This document shows positions 20,633-33,937 of a DNA stretch of 64,000 bases, in pieces. The stretch is from contig CM076140.1 of NCBI GenBank assembly GCA_038025085.1, forward strand, positions 19,903,501 to 19,967,500, in the 5' to 3' direction. The stretch is from Tetragonia tetragonoides. Taxonomy: Eukaryota > Streptophyta > Magnoliopsida > Caryophyllales > Aizoaceae. The position numbers and the translations under genes are program-made. A model generated the notes under the pieces. It was given only the letters and a program-made list of their open reading frames with translations. It was not told the origin of the DNA and searched no databases. Every line of letters starts with the position of its first letter. The first letter of the stretch is position 1.

Positions 20633-21568
20633 TGATGCAGGAGCATCATGGTCAAAATTTACGAAGAATCACATATACATATATCTTGTGAACGATCCTG
20701 ATTCCTCTACAACGCTTTTAAAGAACAACAATGGTGGTTTTCAAGGGGAATTGAAAGAACATTATATACTGATTTTATTATGTTCTTTTATGGAGTATAT
20801 TATAGTGATGGTGATTACATGGAGTATGCACAAAAGATCGGGATTAAAGCTCTTATTATATGATCACATTCATTATGAACAATCCCGTAGGTTTGACAGT
20901 ATGACATATGTTCGTATTTTAGGCATAACTACATCATACAAGATTGGATCATCGTCATTCAAAGTGCTATGGAAAGATAACAGAGAGATCTAAAACTTTC
21001 ATGTTTTGCGTATTTTCAGATACAGAACGTAACGTCGTCGAAAATTTGATTGAAGTTACAGCGCAGGATTGGACAACGTTACCTTGGGCTCCAAGGAAAC
21101 GAGTATATAATAGCTATTCTTTCCTAGTTGGTTTCTACTTAAATTAGGCGTGTCTATAGCTGATTTAATTACCTTTTGTGTGTTAAATTAAGTTAGCTTA
21201 TGTTGTTATTTATTTCCTAATTTCAATTGGTTTAATTTCCTAATTGTAATAGGATTCCTACTTGTGATAGAGTTGGTTTTTCTACTCAGATTAGGATTAG
21301 TTATATTTATTATCTTGCCTATATATATGGCACACGTCCTTATTGTAATATAGACAGATGATTATTGAGATTTATGAATGAGAATTCAGTTTAGAGTGCT
21401 TATAATTCTTTGGTAAATTTTAGTCTCTTGCTTTTTGTGGCGAAACTCTAGCCTTTGGTGGCGAAATTGCTTGTTGATTGATTCTTGATTAGTCTCTTTG
21501 GTGATTCTTGCTAGGATTTTGTCATCAAGAACGTATCTTTATTATTCTTTTATCATTAATATACATCA
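20633..21568 (+). mobile_element. Solo LTR, 936 bp
   Basis: Starts TGATGCAGG and ends ATACATCA, giving TGATG/CATCA inverted ends. Flanks are CTGTC (20628-20632) and CTGTT (21569-21573), a 5-bp duplication with one change. Copy A (near 2286) shows the empty site. The TATA-like TATATATATGG region near 21320 followed by a TTGTAATA motif fits an LTR promoter and poly(A) zone. No internal region is present, so it is a recombined solo LTR. The 136-codon frame inside has no recognised domain. Confidence 0.88.
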
Positions 21569-21655
21569 CTGTTACTGCTTCTGCAGTCAGTAGTCACCGT
21601 TTCTTCTGCAGTCTGTAGTCACGGTTGCTGCTGCAGTCAGTAGTCACTCAGTTTA
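21569..21655 (+). repeat. Copy B right part with about 26-bp tandem units
   Basis: Three imperfect copies of CTGCAGTCAGTAGTCAC-type units follow the solo LTR. Copy A has a single equivalent beside its GCT repeat. Confidence 0.7.
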
Positions 21656-22759
21656 CAGCATGTGGAATGCTAAAGACAAAACTGTCTTTCAGCAGAAGCA
21701 GACAAGCCATATAGATTTGATTGTAAAGACTAAATACCAGTTTCAAGCTTCAATTGAATCTCTTATTGCTTAAGAAGATTAGAATCAGTGATAATGAGTT
21801 ATTTAGTAATATCTGTAATTAATGCATCAGCAAGCCTTGGACACTACGGCGATTTGCACCCTTCCTAGAAGGTGGTACATGGGGTAGTTCCTCCCTTACC
21901 TGTATTGTATGAGACTTTGCTTTTATTTGGTTTGGTAATGAACGTCTCGCTCCTACCAAATTAGATAAAATCGCAACCAATCTTGGTGGAACATCTGCGA
22001 GCGAAGGTGATCAGGTGATTATACAACAAACCAAAATATATCCGGAGAAGTTTTATCAGATAAACAACAAAAAGACTCCACCAAAGTCTGTTATATATAA
22101 GGGAGATGGATCGGAGATGGTCAATAAATAGAAGATGCCGCCTGTGCACTTGTGTTAGTTAGGCATCAAATAAAAGCCTCATCACTTTATCGGCAGTTCT
22201 TCCATTACTAAAAAAAAAAAAGCTTACTGTAAACAAGAATCAGACTACAAAACAAGAAACTCGCATCTAATTAACCGTTTCAATACATTAACTTCTACGA
22301 ACAAGCTATCAATATAAAACAATCTCTTGATGTATATGTGCATAATATTGATATCTTGTTGTAAACGAATCGCTTGCCAGGAAGAGAAACTCAAATTACA
22401 GAAGACAGACCCTAGAAGACAACAGAAAACAAAAACAGTCTTTGGTGAATTGACTTTAGTAAGTGGCAGGAATAACATTTTGTGTAGATATATCTGAGAA
22501 AAAGTTTTTGTGTTGTTTCATGTAATATAGGATGAAATACCTGAGGACTAAATTATTCAGGCCCATGATGCTCTAAGTATATTCTCTTCTCCACCTTTCT
22601 GTATCAGCAATGTCATTTCAATTAGAGAGAATAATATATAGAATTGAAATGTAATCTAAGTAAAAAAGGATTTTGGGGTGAGAAAAGTGGCAAATTTTTT
22701 TTGATAAATTGCAGAAGAGAGAGAAATTAATTTACAGAATGAGAAAGAGAGAGAGAGAC
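21656..22759. other. No gene recognised; intron or decayed part of the CMR1-like locus
   Basis: No convincing exon is seen on either strand. If the CMR1-like exons belong together this is intronic or degraded sequence on the minus strand. Confidence 0.4.
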
Positions 22760-22869
22760 CTGGTGAGCTGGGAAAGGCAGGAGTGGATTTCGAGAGAAGC
22801 CACTTTTACAGAGTTCCGCTTGATATTGTCGAGCCTTCGACGCTCATATTCCGTCAATTCAGACGCCAT
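22760..22869 (-). pseudogene. CMR1/WDR76-like first exon
   Basis: On the minus strand ATG 22869-22867 opens MASELTEYERRRLDNIKRN, which matches the N-terminal LTE-x-x-x-RLxNIKRN signature of the CMR1/WDR76 family. The exon stays open for 36 codons and ends at CTCACCAG/GTCTCT (donor GT at 22759-22758). It is intact in itself. The rest of the gene is represented only by the decayed WD40 piece 3.3 kb downstream. LINE-1b inserted about 185-200 bp upstream of this ATG, in the putative promoter. Confidence 0.65.
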
Positions 22870-23120
22870 GGCTAGCAGTGAAGTGAGGCAGGAGAGTGAC
22901 TGTGTCCGTGTGAGTGTGAGGGTTTTGGTAATTGGTATGCATTGCGCGGGAAATGGAAACAAGAAAATACTTCTCAGCTCCATTGGTTTTTTTTTTTTGT
23001 TTTTTTTTATAACAAAAATACACAAAAATAATCGGTAGTTTATTCTTTGGTAGTACAATAATCCAATATGCGTTTAAAAAAAGAAAGAGGATGAGAGAGA
23101 AAATGCTCTCAAGACCTCTA

Positions 23121-23309
23121 TTAGAGACATATGGAAATAGTATATTCAGCATATCAGAATAATATATTTGAGATTATATTTGGGTAGAATATCTTATATG
23201 TTTAGGGAAAGTATTATGTGTTAGAATTATATCAATTTTAAACTGCAAGTTTATTGTATCAAATATATTATTCTGATATGCTGAATATACTATTTCCATA
23301 TGTCTCTAA
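23121..23309. mobile_element. Foldback MITE, TA target duplication (Stowaway-like)
   Basis: 189 bp with near-perfect 51-bp inverted arms (TTAGAGACATATGGAAATAG at one end, its complement at the other) around an 87-bp loop. Flanked by TA (23119-23120 and 23310-23311), as for Tc1/mariner-type MITEs. The TIR does not show the common Stowaway CTCCCTCCG start, so only the target fits. Confidence 0.85.
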
Positions 23310-24249
23310 TAACCTCCTTGGTTCCACCGCTCTACGAAACCCCCAGACAACTTGCTCTCTCTCTCCAAAATCACTCCACCGCCTCATTTTTTCTTCCCAA
23401 TCTCTGCGAGATTGTTGTTTTTCTTCTCCGATCTTACAAGCTATCTTCGTTGGGACGTCATTGTTTGTCACTTGGTGCCTTGTTTGGGCTCCTTGCTCCG
23501 ATCCTGATGTCTTCGAAAACCCTTTTTAGGGTTCTTGAGCTTTCCAATCCTATATTGCTCCTCTTTGATTTTTCGTGGCAATTGATTTCTCGAGATCTAG
23601 CCAATTATTACGAGTTTATGCTGTTGATTGGTGGAGTTATGGCTAGTTTCTACTCTAGCTGGCCTGAGATATCTCTTCAAAGCGTTTCCCCCAATTTAAT
23701 TGCTTGTCGTGTGGCTAATTGTCGGATAATCCCATGGGTTGCTTCTTCAATCTTTATGGCGTCTGCAAATTGGATGGGCGAAGGTGGCGTGTTATTACTC
23801 CTAATTACGGCTGGGTGGTTTTCGTCCTGCTCAGATTGTTCAACTTCCAAAAATGTCAGAACCCCAAGACGTCAGCTTGCAATGATTATCACTTCCTGAG
23901 ATGGTTTTGTGAGTTTTTAATTCTTGCAAATTATTTTTTAATATCCTATTCCCATATTAAGTGTGAATTGTGGTGTTATTCGAGAATTTGGGGCTTTGTT
24001 GTCAGATTAGCGCTTTGTTTAATCTGCTTTTTGCTGGTTGGGGGGTTAATTTATACTCTCTCTCTTCATATTTGGTGTTTCTTTCTCCTTGTCGTTCTCG
24101 AGATCCTACTGGCTTCTTGGGTGTCTGTGTTGGTGCTATTTAAAGGACCTGTTAGTCCTCTTTGTTGTTCATCCCACTTTCTCAAACTTTCTCTCTGGTA
24201 GCCAAACTGATTTGCAATGGAACACCACTTTCTCAAACTGATTTGCAAT

Positions 24250-25817
24250 ATGAGCTCTCACAACTCTGGTAGCCAACAAAATCCCTCTCCCAATGGAACA
24301 CCACTTCAGCTTTTCCCCACCTCCACAGGAACCCATCTACTTTCCAATCCGTCTTCCATTAATATCCCTTCATTCCCTCTCTCCCCTAATGGTCGCTCGG
24401 GTCGAGCTTTTGATGATAGTGGAAATCTGCGAATGCTCTTACTCCCCCACTCTTTCCGCTCTGCCCTTAGAGACAGAGTGGTGGATTCACATCTCTCTGT
24501 TGCTCCCGCTGGTGGAACAACACCTCTCACTTGTGCTGATGACCTGCTCTCTCACTGTAATGGTGAGTTACAGCCTCCAATGCCCGACCCTGCTGTTAAT
24601 GATGATGAGCCTGATATTTTTTCTCTCTCTCTACATGCGAAAATTTGGGGTGGGTCTGTCCCCTCCCTGTGATTCATCTTAAAAATAAATGTGACTGGAC
24701 TGAGGTTAGAGGAGAGTTTATTTATCTAGAATTGGGTAATGGTTGGTTGCTTATTCAATTTGCTACTTTGGCTGATAAAAATTTTCTGTGGGTTAGGAGG
24801 CCTTGGTTTGTGCAAGGAGGCCTCAATACGACTTTGAGGGATTGGGAACCTGGTTTTGATCCCTACTCTAGTTCAATTGATTTTATTGATCAATGGGTTC
24901 GTATACCTAGGCTTCCTCTTGAGCTTCGGAGCTACAGGGCTTTGCGTGATCTTTTGGCTCCTATGGGCTCTCTGATCAGGCTGGATAAATTTACCAGGCT
25001 TAGGCTCAAGGGTAGGTTTGCTAGGGTTTGTGTTCATCTTAATGTCTCTTTGCCCTTAAGAGCTTATGTTACTGTTCAGCTTGCTAATGGATCCTCTAAG
25101 GTTTTTGCTTTATGCTATGAGGGGCTGCATGTGGTCTGTGCTTTGTGTGGTCTTACTGATCATGATGCTGATTCTTGCTCTCTTGTTCAAACTAATGACT
25201 TTCGTGTGATTGTGGAACAATTGGATGCTACTTCTTTATCTCCCATGGTTGTGAATTCTACACCCCCTAGAGATGTCACTGATAGTCCTCCGGAGTGGGT
25301 CACGGTTCTCCCTCAAAGGAGAACTCGTGCCCTCCTTCCTAACAGATTTGGTAAGAACAAGTTTTGTGCTTCATCTTCAAGGGGTACTCCTGATCTTCGT
25401 TCTGAGGATGGTAGTGAATTTGAGGGACCTGGGTCAGGCTCCTGTGTGCCGCCCAGTGCCACCCCCACTGTGTATGCTTGTGTCACCTCCAACTTGTTTG
25501 AAATTCTTGAGGGAGCCTCGAATGACAATCTGGGAGAGGCAGATTCTGAGGGTTATTGTCCCATTAGAGCGGGTTTCTCTTCCTCCCCTCAATCCATGCT
25601 TACTGGGGTTCTCTCTCCTAGCAGTGGTCCTGTGCTAACTGGGTCTACATCCTTTATATCTTCTGCACCTACGGGTGCTTTAGATGTGAATGATGCTATA
25701 GACTGTGAGGAACAATTGGTTCCCTGTGACTCTGCTGATTCTGCTAAAGGTAGAAGAGTTGTGGATGATGGTGATACTGCATCCAGTGGGGAGGGGCCTG
25801 ATGGTGGCCACGCTTGA
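24250..25817 (+). pseudogene. LINE-1b ORF1: DUF4283/CCHC protein
   Basis: ATG 24250 (MSSHNSGSQQNPSPNG) opens a Ser/Pro-rich N-terminus. A one-base shift in the pyrimidine-rich GTCCCCTCCC stretch near 24660 separates it from the DUF4283 domain (NKCDWTEVRGEFIYLELGNG, WVRIPRLPLELRSYRAL) and zinc knuckle CALCGLTDHDADSC. The C-terminal part is Ser/Thr/Pro-rich and ends at TGA 25815-25817. RNA-binding role by family. A 548-base spacer separates it from ORF2, whereas LINE-1a has an overlap. Confidence 0.85.
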
Positions 25818-27746
25818 TCAGCCCGATGATGATGTTTTTTGCTCACCTTCAATATCCATGGTTAATGGATTTCCTTCTCGGTTTACAGGGTTTTTTATTT
25901 TTCTTTTTTATGTATTGTTGGGGTTTTAGCCAGTTTTTTTGCTTTTTGCTCTTTGCACTTCCTTTTCTATTGGGCCTTTAAGTCTATCTGTGCAAGAGCC
26001 TTTTGTAATTTTTTTGTGGATCTTTAATGCATCTTGGTTTATGCTTGCTACTTTTTGGGTTGATTTGTTACTTATAGTACATTTTGTTATAGACTGGACT
26101 TCTTGTTTTTTCTCGTTTGGGCTTCTTTTTGCGAATCACGCTGGTTGGGGCCTGTCCTTATTTCTGCAGACCCAGTGGACTATGCTAATGAACCTGTTTA
26201 GTCATTCAACCCTCTTAAATATAATGGTTGATGGACTGGGCCTTGGCCCCGGACCCTTTCGTGAGTATGCTCAATGCCTGTCATGGCCTATCTCTTCGCT
26301 CTCTCTTGTCTGTTTGTTAAGGCATGATATGTTGAAAAACTCTCTCCCTTTAGTTTATTATTAATATGAAAATTTTGTGTTGGAATATTAACGGGGCAAA
26401 AAAAGAACAAGCTATTAGTGAGATTTGTTTTCTGCGCAAATTTATTCAACCGGATATTATGTTTGTTCTGGAAACACTCACTAACACGTCTAACACCAAT
26501 CGCATAATTAGAAAGTTGGGTTTTTCTAATTTTGAATTTATTAACCTAGTCAATCACGCGGGAGGTATTTGGGCTCTGTGGAACAATAACAATTTTGATA
26601 TAAGTGTCGTTCAAAAATTGGACCGAATCATTTCTCTTGAGATTATAGATCTCGCGCTTGGTTCTAAGTGTATAGTTTCTGATATCTATGGCCCGACCCA
26701 AGATAGGGATAAGAGTGTTTTTTGGGATCAATTAAGAGCACTAAACGCAACTATCACTCTTCCGTGGTGTATTTTGGGTGATTTTAATGAACTGCTTAGA
26801 ATTGAGGATAAAAGGGCGGCCCGCCGTGTCCCCCCTCGAGGTTAGTTAGGTTAAGTAATTTCTGCGGGGACTTAAATTTTGACACAGTACCCGTCAATGG
26901 TACTCCCTATTCGTGGAGAAAGAGATTCAATGGCACCTTTACCATGGAACAACTAGATCGTGCCTTGGTCAGGGCTGATTGGACGGCTATATTTCCCGAC
27001 TCTCTTAAACGTCATTTATCCTTTACCTGTTCGGATCATGCGCTAATTTTATTAGATACTTGTCCTAATAGTAATAAAAAACCGAGACCCTTTCGTTTTC
27101 AACCTTTCTGGTCGCAATACCCGGTTGCGGAAAGAATGGTTAAAGATGCTTGGTCTCCGTACGTAGCCAGATCTATGATGTTCCGTATCACTAAGAGATT
27201 GAAAACCCTTAAAGCTAATTTTAAACAATGGAATCACTCTTACATAGGCCACATTCATAGCAAAGTTAGTCAGAATCACGATAAGCTTAAACATATTGAA
27301 CTTAGACTTTTAGACAAACCGGATAATCGTAATCTACACGCTACTTTAGATAGGTTCATCACTCAACGGCAAAAACTCCTACTTTTTTCGCAAAAATATT
27401 GGAATTCCTATGCAAAAAAGAAATGGCTAACTGATGGAGATCGCAATTCCTCGTTTTTTCAACGACTTCATAATTCCCGTGCTAAGAGATGTAAGATTTT
27501 TAAAATAAAAGAGCCTTCGGGTGCTTGGCTTGAGGAGGAGGGTTTATCCGAAATCATGTTAGCAAGTCAATCGAACATAGATTTAAATCGGATTGTCCTG
27601 CTAACAGGAATCTAGACCTTACGGATATTCCTGCGCTTATGACTGAAAATAATGACAATGATCTTACCTGCCCATTTACAAAGGAAGAAATTAAGGAAGC
27701 TGTTTTTCAAATGGATCCTTCTAAAGCACCAGGACCTGATGGGTTC

Positions 27747-29893
27747 TGTAACACCCCGGATTTTCTAAAGAATAATAAATAAATATGAATAAACTCGAGC
27801 CGAAAATCGGACAGAGTTTCCTTTGTAAATAGACATCCCAAGTTATCGACTAAATAAAAACCTGCTCAAAATAGAAAATACAACCAAACCCAATCTATAG
27901 CGGAAGACTTCTAACTAAATCCGGAGCATCACTGCCACACTCACTCATTGAATGAGTGCAAGGCAAACATTACAACTCTAAAACAAACCAACAAACTTAA
28001 TGCTTTACAATTTACACTTGAATGAATAATTAGAAAATATAAACACAACGGAAAACACCAATTCTCTGGTCATCTCGAACCGAATGATCCATCTAGATCT
28101 TCACAATCGAACAACCTGTAAAAATACTCCAATCTACTCCCCCATGCAATCGAATATCGCATAGATTCATCATAGGCCCACCATTGAAGAAAAATGGACG
28201 CACACACACGTAGCACAGAGAGCAACCAATCAGCTTTTGCTGAGTAACCAAACATTCTATCGAAACATATAATCATAATTCGATACATAAATCAAAGAGC
28301 TATATAAAAAGATAATCAAGCATCAACTTAGGTCTTCATAGACCTTAACATAACTTAAATCCCAAGGGCTGATTAACTATGACCTCTCAAAGAGTACACC
28401 CATAAGCTCATCACACTACTAGCTCAAAGCCCAATAAATGTGCCATTGCTCTCAGTCACTAGTTCCTAGCCTCGACAATGTGGAAAGTGAACTGGCGGTG
28501 CAACTGCAGAAACAAAATCATTCTCATAACTCGGCCATAGGCCCCATAACTCATAACATAGCCCGCAGGGACTCAAAAGTCCACTCTCGGACCAATTCTC
28601 ATAACCATGTAACAATTTCTCAATTCCATAAAATACTACTCAACACCTAAGAAATAATCTTAGGCTACTCACCCACATGCCAAGAGCTAAAGAACTAATA
28701 ACGACTAAGCCTCAATACCAATATTATATAACAAAGTCTCACATTCATATACTCATTGAATTTCCATTACCCATTCTGGGTCAATATCGATAAGTTCAGA
28801 ACATGGCACGGGTTCCGAAAAGAATAAAATGAACTCGGGTTAGTTCTAAATCTTACTCGAGGTCTCGCCTCTAATTATGGTCAACTAATCACCTATATTA
28901 ACCTCACACACAAGCCCTTCTTAGCTATGCATAACCTGACATCAAACCCATCTACTAGTAGTCTAGTACTGCCAAACCCATTAATCACTATGCTAGCTAC
29001 CACTGTTAAGTACACAGCAAATGTAGCTACTAATTCACGTATTCAGTCATGTTACAAAAAAAACATATCATTCTAAGCAAATAAACCATTCACTTACAAT
29101 TAGTTTCATATAAAAGCAATTTCAAAACATAATTCAGCACATAATATTCACATACTAAGCATCCAATTCACATATAAAAGAGAAATTAACATCCAACTCC
29201 TTACCTTTATTGAAGACCCAATTCAATTAAGCATCAAAAGCACCTTCAATCAATCACATAATTCATACAAAACAGAATTAATAAGCAAAAGCCCCAAATC
29301 GAAATTATCAATTAAAAAAAGAATATGAACATCAAACTAATTTAGGGTTTAGGGCTAACATGAATCAAACCCACGGAAAAGGATCAATTAGGCGTGAACG
29401 GCGGCTTGGGTGGTGACCGGCCACCTGCTGGTGTGGTGACAGCAACCAACGTGACAGCAGCAGCAACGTCAAAGAAACAGAGGCAGAGACATGGGCTACA
29501 ATCGCGTGAAACAGAACGAGAGGAGAGAGACAAGTTCGACCATTGACAGCAAGATAACAGAGGTAGCAATAAACTTTCGAGAAGAGAGAGAAAGTAACGA
29601 TATTGTGGCGATGGAGGCAGACCACAACTCGAACGACGATGGTGGAGGGTGGTTTTTGTGTGAGTATAGCCTTGAAGAGAAAAGAAGAAGGGTTGGGGAA
29701 TTAAACCGTTGAAGTAAATAGAAGGATAGGAGAGGCGGTGGGAAGAGAATTGAAGTCGGTTTAGACTTCCTAACTAGAACGCCTTTATTTTCTAAAAGCC
29801 AAAATAAACACACATAATTACCAAAACTAAATAAATATCACTTCATAATAATAAATCAATTTAGGAAGATACTCAAATATACGGGGTATTACA
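27747..29893 (-). mobile_element. Solo LTR A, 2.15 kb, probable Ty3/gypsy
   Basis: Ends are TGTAACACCCCG and CGGGGTATTACA, flanked by GGTTC at 27742-27746 and 29894-29898 (5 bp). Ends and size fit long LTRs of gypsy chromovirus type, with the LTR reading TGTAATACCCC on the minus strand. No internal coding region remains. It splits the reverse transcriptase of LINE-1b. The class assignment is inference from the termini. Confidence 0.85.
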
Positions 29894-29972
29894 GGTTCGG
29901 ACCCGGGTTTTATCAAGCTTACTGGCATATAGTGGGGGATAGCATCTGTGAGGCAATTACTTAAGCGGCAAA

Positions 29973-30680
29973 ATGCTTAAAGAAATTAACCATACATTTA
30001 TAGCCCTTCTTCCAAAAATTAAGTGTCCGGAGACTATCAATTATTTAAGACCGATTAGCCTGTGCAACACACTAGTCAAAATTATATCAAAAGTCCTGGT
30101 AAATAGGCTTCGTCCCTATCTTGACGGAATAGTCTGTCCCTTACAAGGTGCCTTTGTTCCTGGTAGATCTATTCATGACAATGTCCTGCTAACCCATGAA
30201 ATCATGAACTACTTCCGTACCACCAAAAGCAAAAAAGGTTGGCTTGCAATTAAGTTAGATATAGAAAAGGCCTATGATCGGATTGAATGGGATTTTCTTT
30301 TTCAATGTCTGCAAGCTCTGGGATTCTGCGAAACATGGATTAAATGGGTCAAACAGTGTGTGTCGATAGTCTCTTACTCGATTATTATTAATGACGGTCC
30401 TACTTTGCCCTTTCGTCTATCTCGAGGGATTCGTCAAGGGGATCCTTTATCGCCTTATCTGTTTATTCTTTGTATGGATGTTCTCATCAGACGAGTCACT
30501 CTTGTGAGTCAGGAACGAAAGTCGGGTGTAGGGGTTAAGATCGCCCCAAGGGCACCAATTATCCCAGGCTTATTTTTCGCGGATGATAGCATCCTTTTTT
30601 GCAAAGCGGATAAGACTTCGTGCACCAAGCTCATGGAAAATTCTGCATCACTTCTGCAGACAATCTGGTCAACTGGTTAA
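29973..30680 (+). pseudogene. Reverse transcriptase core of LINE-1b ORF2
   Basis: The longest clean piece of the LINE-1b polymerase: from MLKEINHTFIALLPKIK through LDIEKAYDRI and RQGDPLSPYLF to FADDSILF all RT palm motifs are present without a stop. The frame ends by a shift at about 30660 (QTIWSTG then stop). Listed separately because it is the best segment for phylogenetic placement of this LINE. Confidence 0.85.
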
Positions 30681-31920
30681 TTTGCACAAGTCAACGGTGG
30701 TATGTTCTAAGGCTGTCAACCAAAGCACCAAACAAATGATAAATGCGGTAGTACGTATCCCTATTAAGCCAAATCTAGGAAAGTACCTGGGTTGCCCGGT
30801 CCTGTATAAACAGGGTTCGAAAGCACAATTCGCGAAGATTGTAAATAAAGCAAGAACACGTATGGAAGTCTGGGTTGCAAACTCAATGTCTAAAGCTAGT
30901 AGGGTAGTGTTGATTCAAGCCAATTTAGAATCTATCCCGTCACACACTATTGAATGTTTCCAACTACCCAAATCTACTTGCCATGAGCTAGACAAAGTCA
31001 ATCGTAATTTCTTCTGGAAGAGTAGTTATGAGAAAGACATTTTTCCTTTGATTAGTTGGGGCAAGATTTGCCAGCCTAAGGCAGCTGGGGGGGCTTGGGC
31101 TTCATAAACTGGAAGCGGTTAACAGTGCCTTCCTCTGTAAACTAGCGTGGAAAATTCTTACTGACCCAACCAATATCTGGGTTCAAACGGTATCAGCAAA
31201 ATACTTACAGCATGGGGGTTTAATGACTGTAAAGTTCAGGGTACACAATCCTGGGCTTGGAACAAAATTCTCCACTCAAGAGAACTTTTTAGTAAAGGTA
31301 TTCGTTGGAAAGTAGAAAATGGGAACCACATCCAGTTTTGGATGGACAATTGCTGTTGCAACAACTCCTTACTTGATCTAGTGGATGTTTCACAAATTTC
31401 TAATGAAGTCCATGAATGGAGGGTTTGCAATGTTATTTCTCCACTTAAGCAATGGGATATGCAGAAAATAGGATTGTTTGTGCCGGCAGAAATTAGGAAA
31501 TTGATAACAGATATCCCTCTTCCCTTCCATGAGGTTGAGGACGAGTTTTGTTGGGGTCTTACTGATAATGGTATCTTTACGACCAAGTCTGCGACATGGC
31601 TTGCACATGGTTTTGATCTCTCGGATTTTAACAAATGGCCATTCTATTGGATTTGGAAGCTTGATATTCCGCCTAAAGTAAAAATCTTCCTCTGGAAGGT
31701 TTGCCATCGATCAGTGGCTGTGGACACTGGCTGCTAGGGGAATTCCGCTTGATCCGATCTGTCCCCTTTGCAAACAACAGGATGAATGTATAGATCATCT
31801 CTTTACAGAATGCTCCTTGGTTAAAGAAGCATGGTCGTCGGCATTGCAGTCGGATTGGTTAACACTCCCTCCCCCCACGAGCAATATTCTTCACTGGCTT
31901 GCTTCTAATAAGCCAAGCCA

Positions 31921-32596
31921 GTGTTTGATATAGAGAGTCTGGAGCGGGCTATTCTTCTCCTTTGGAGCATTTGGACGGAACGTAATGAAACAGTCTTTAG
32001 AAGTAAGCGCTTTAGCTCTGCTAATTGTTGGGTACGGGCCAAACGTTGTGCACTTGAATGGAAACAGCGTATTGCACCCTCGATCTTTGCACATCAGGAT
32101 CTTGATGCAAAAAGCGAGGTAAAGGTTGTTGATAGCAAATGGGTTAGGTGGAACCTGCCCCTTCCGGGGCACTGTAAATTGAATTTTGATGGATCAAATA
32201 AAGATGGCAAAGCGGCATCCGGTTTTATCCTAAGGAATGAAGGTGGAGTTTTTATTGGGGCGGGTTCTAGACAAGTCGGATCTTCTTCGGTTCTCGTCGC
32301 TGAGGCTACGGCCTTGAGAGACGGGGTTCAGAAAGTGATAGAACTAGGGTTAGATAGACTACAGATTGAAGGGGATAACTTGACTGTAATTAAAGCATTA
32401 AGAGGCGAAATTGAAATTCCCTGGTCTATTCATGCTCTTATTATTGACACACGTATGTTCTTAGCACCACTATTTCCCACGGCTGTGCATCATGTCTTTC
32501 GAGAAGGAAATTGGGCAGCAGATTGGATGGCTAACTATGGCCATGACCTAGGAGCATTGACTTTTTTCCGAGATCCTCCGAAGAAGGAATTGTCGC
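31921..32596 (+). pseudogene. RNase H-like domain of LINE-1b ORF2
   Basis: Unbroken for 225 codons up to the second solo LTR. Acidic residues expected for RNase H are visible in order: NFDGS, VAEATAL, EGDN, and the late FREGNWAADWMA region. It lies at the C-terminus of ORF2, as in other plant L1 lineages with an acquired RNase H. Confidence 0.85.
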
Positions 32597-33906
32597 TGTA
32601 ACGACCCGGAAATTAACCCTGCTTACTCAGCCATCTAATACGTCATTAGCAGCGGAATTAGCAGAATTAACTCCCGGGGTGTCACCGTCGTGCTCACCCG
32701 AGGGCAAACACAAGGCTAAAGATAAAAATAAAAGAATACAACTCAGCAGAAGCCTAATATACTATGTGGTCTATTTACAACTCGACAAACTTTACAACTG
32801 GACCAATTAAACTCTTCGTGAACGTCTCTCACAACAAAAGTAACCAATCAATCTCAGTCTGCAACAGTCTGCAAAAATGTGAGATTATAATACAAAGAGG
32901 AGAATGCTCACATAGCATTTTAATTATTAGATTAGACTAGTATTATTTTTATTACCTTATATGTTTTAAAACATTCCCTTAATAGATCATATATGTATAG
33001 GATCCATTACAAGAAGAAAGGTTATCATAAACTAAGTAAGTCCTCCCTATTGTTTAAAAGAAATAATATAATTAATTTAATGAGTTTATAAATATTAATA
33101 CTTTCGTATATATGTGTATACTAATAAATACAAGTATTTCTTATACAAACCTTCAATCATCGGATGACAATCCGATTCACATAACAGACTCGGCCGAATA
33201 TCCAACTAAGTCATACCAATCATCAACCATTGCATACATAACATTTAGCATCAACATTTGAGACAGATAATATTAATAATAGTATCATTAATATAATTTA
33301 AAGGGATTGTCTTTCCCATTTATTCTAAATTCATCACTTGGTATTTCAAAGTACGTAACACAGCTAAACGTACATAGAGTCTTTAGATTGCTCAGAAAAT
33401 GACCTTTGAGGTCTTTATCAAATATTAAGATTTACTTTAGAAATCAACCTACGATAATCAACAATAACTCGACATGATCGTACTAACTAAGGGTTAGCCA
33501 ATTTTATAGTTAGCTGGTATGGAAGAGCATGCATGTTTAAGGCTTCGATATTCCTTAAACCATATCATATCTCATAATCATGGACATTTTGTCCTTCAAT
33601 AATCATCTCATTTCATATCAATGACTCTATGGCCAGGCACGAAAGCCTATCATATCATTGGGCTCTATGGCCAGGCATTATAGCCTTTCATTATAGTGTG
33701 CACACTCCTCAAACATGCTCTTCAATATTCCAAGGGCGCTAATCTTGAAAGCATACCACAAATTATCTTTTGTTAGTGATCAAACAAGTTAACGTATTAT
33801 CTTTCACTTAAGTTGGGATCAAGTGATAACTTGATATACCCCAATTTAAGTTATGCGTTACTCTATATCATTTGAACCTGAGTATGATCAAACCTCGACA
33901 TATCAG

Positions 33907-33937
<31 letters not shown>
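33907..33937. repeat. (TCA)10 microsatellite
   Basis: Ten TCA units within solo LTR B. Confidence 0.9.

Noticed and set aside
20583..20993. 136-codon frame as a host gene
   Set aside because: It spans the junction of copy B and the solo LTR, so it is a composite by-product.
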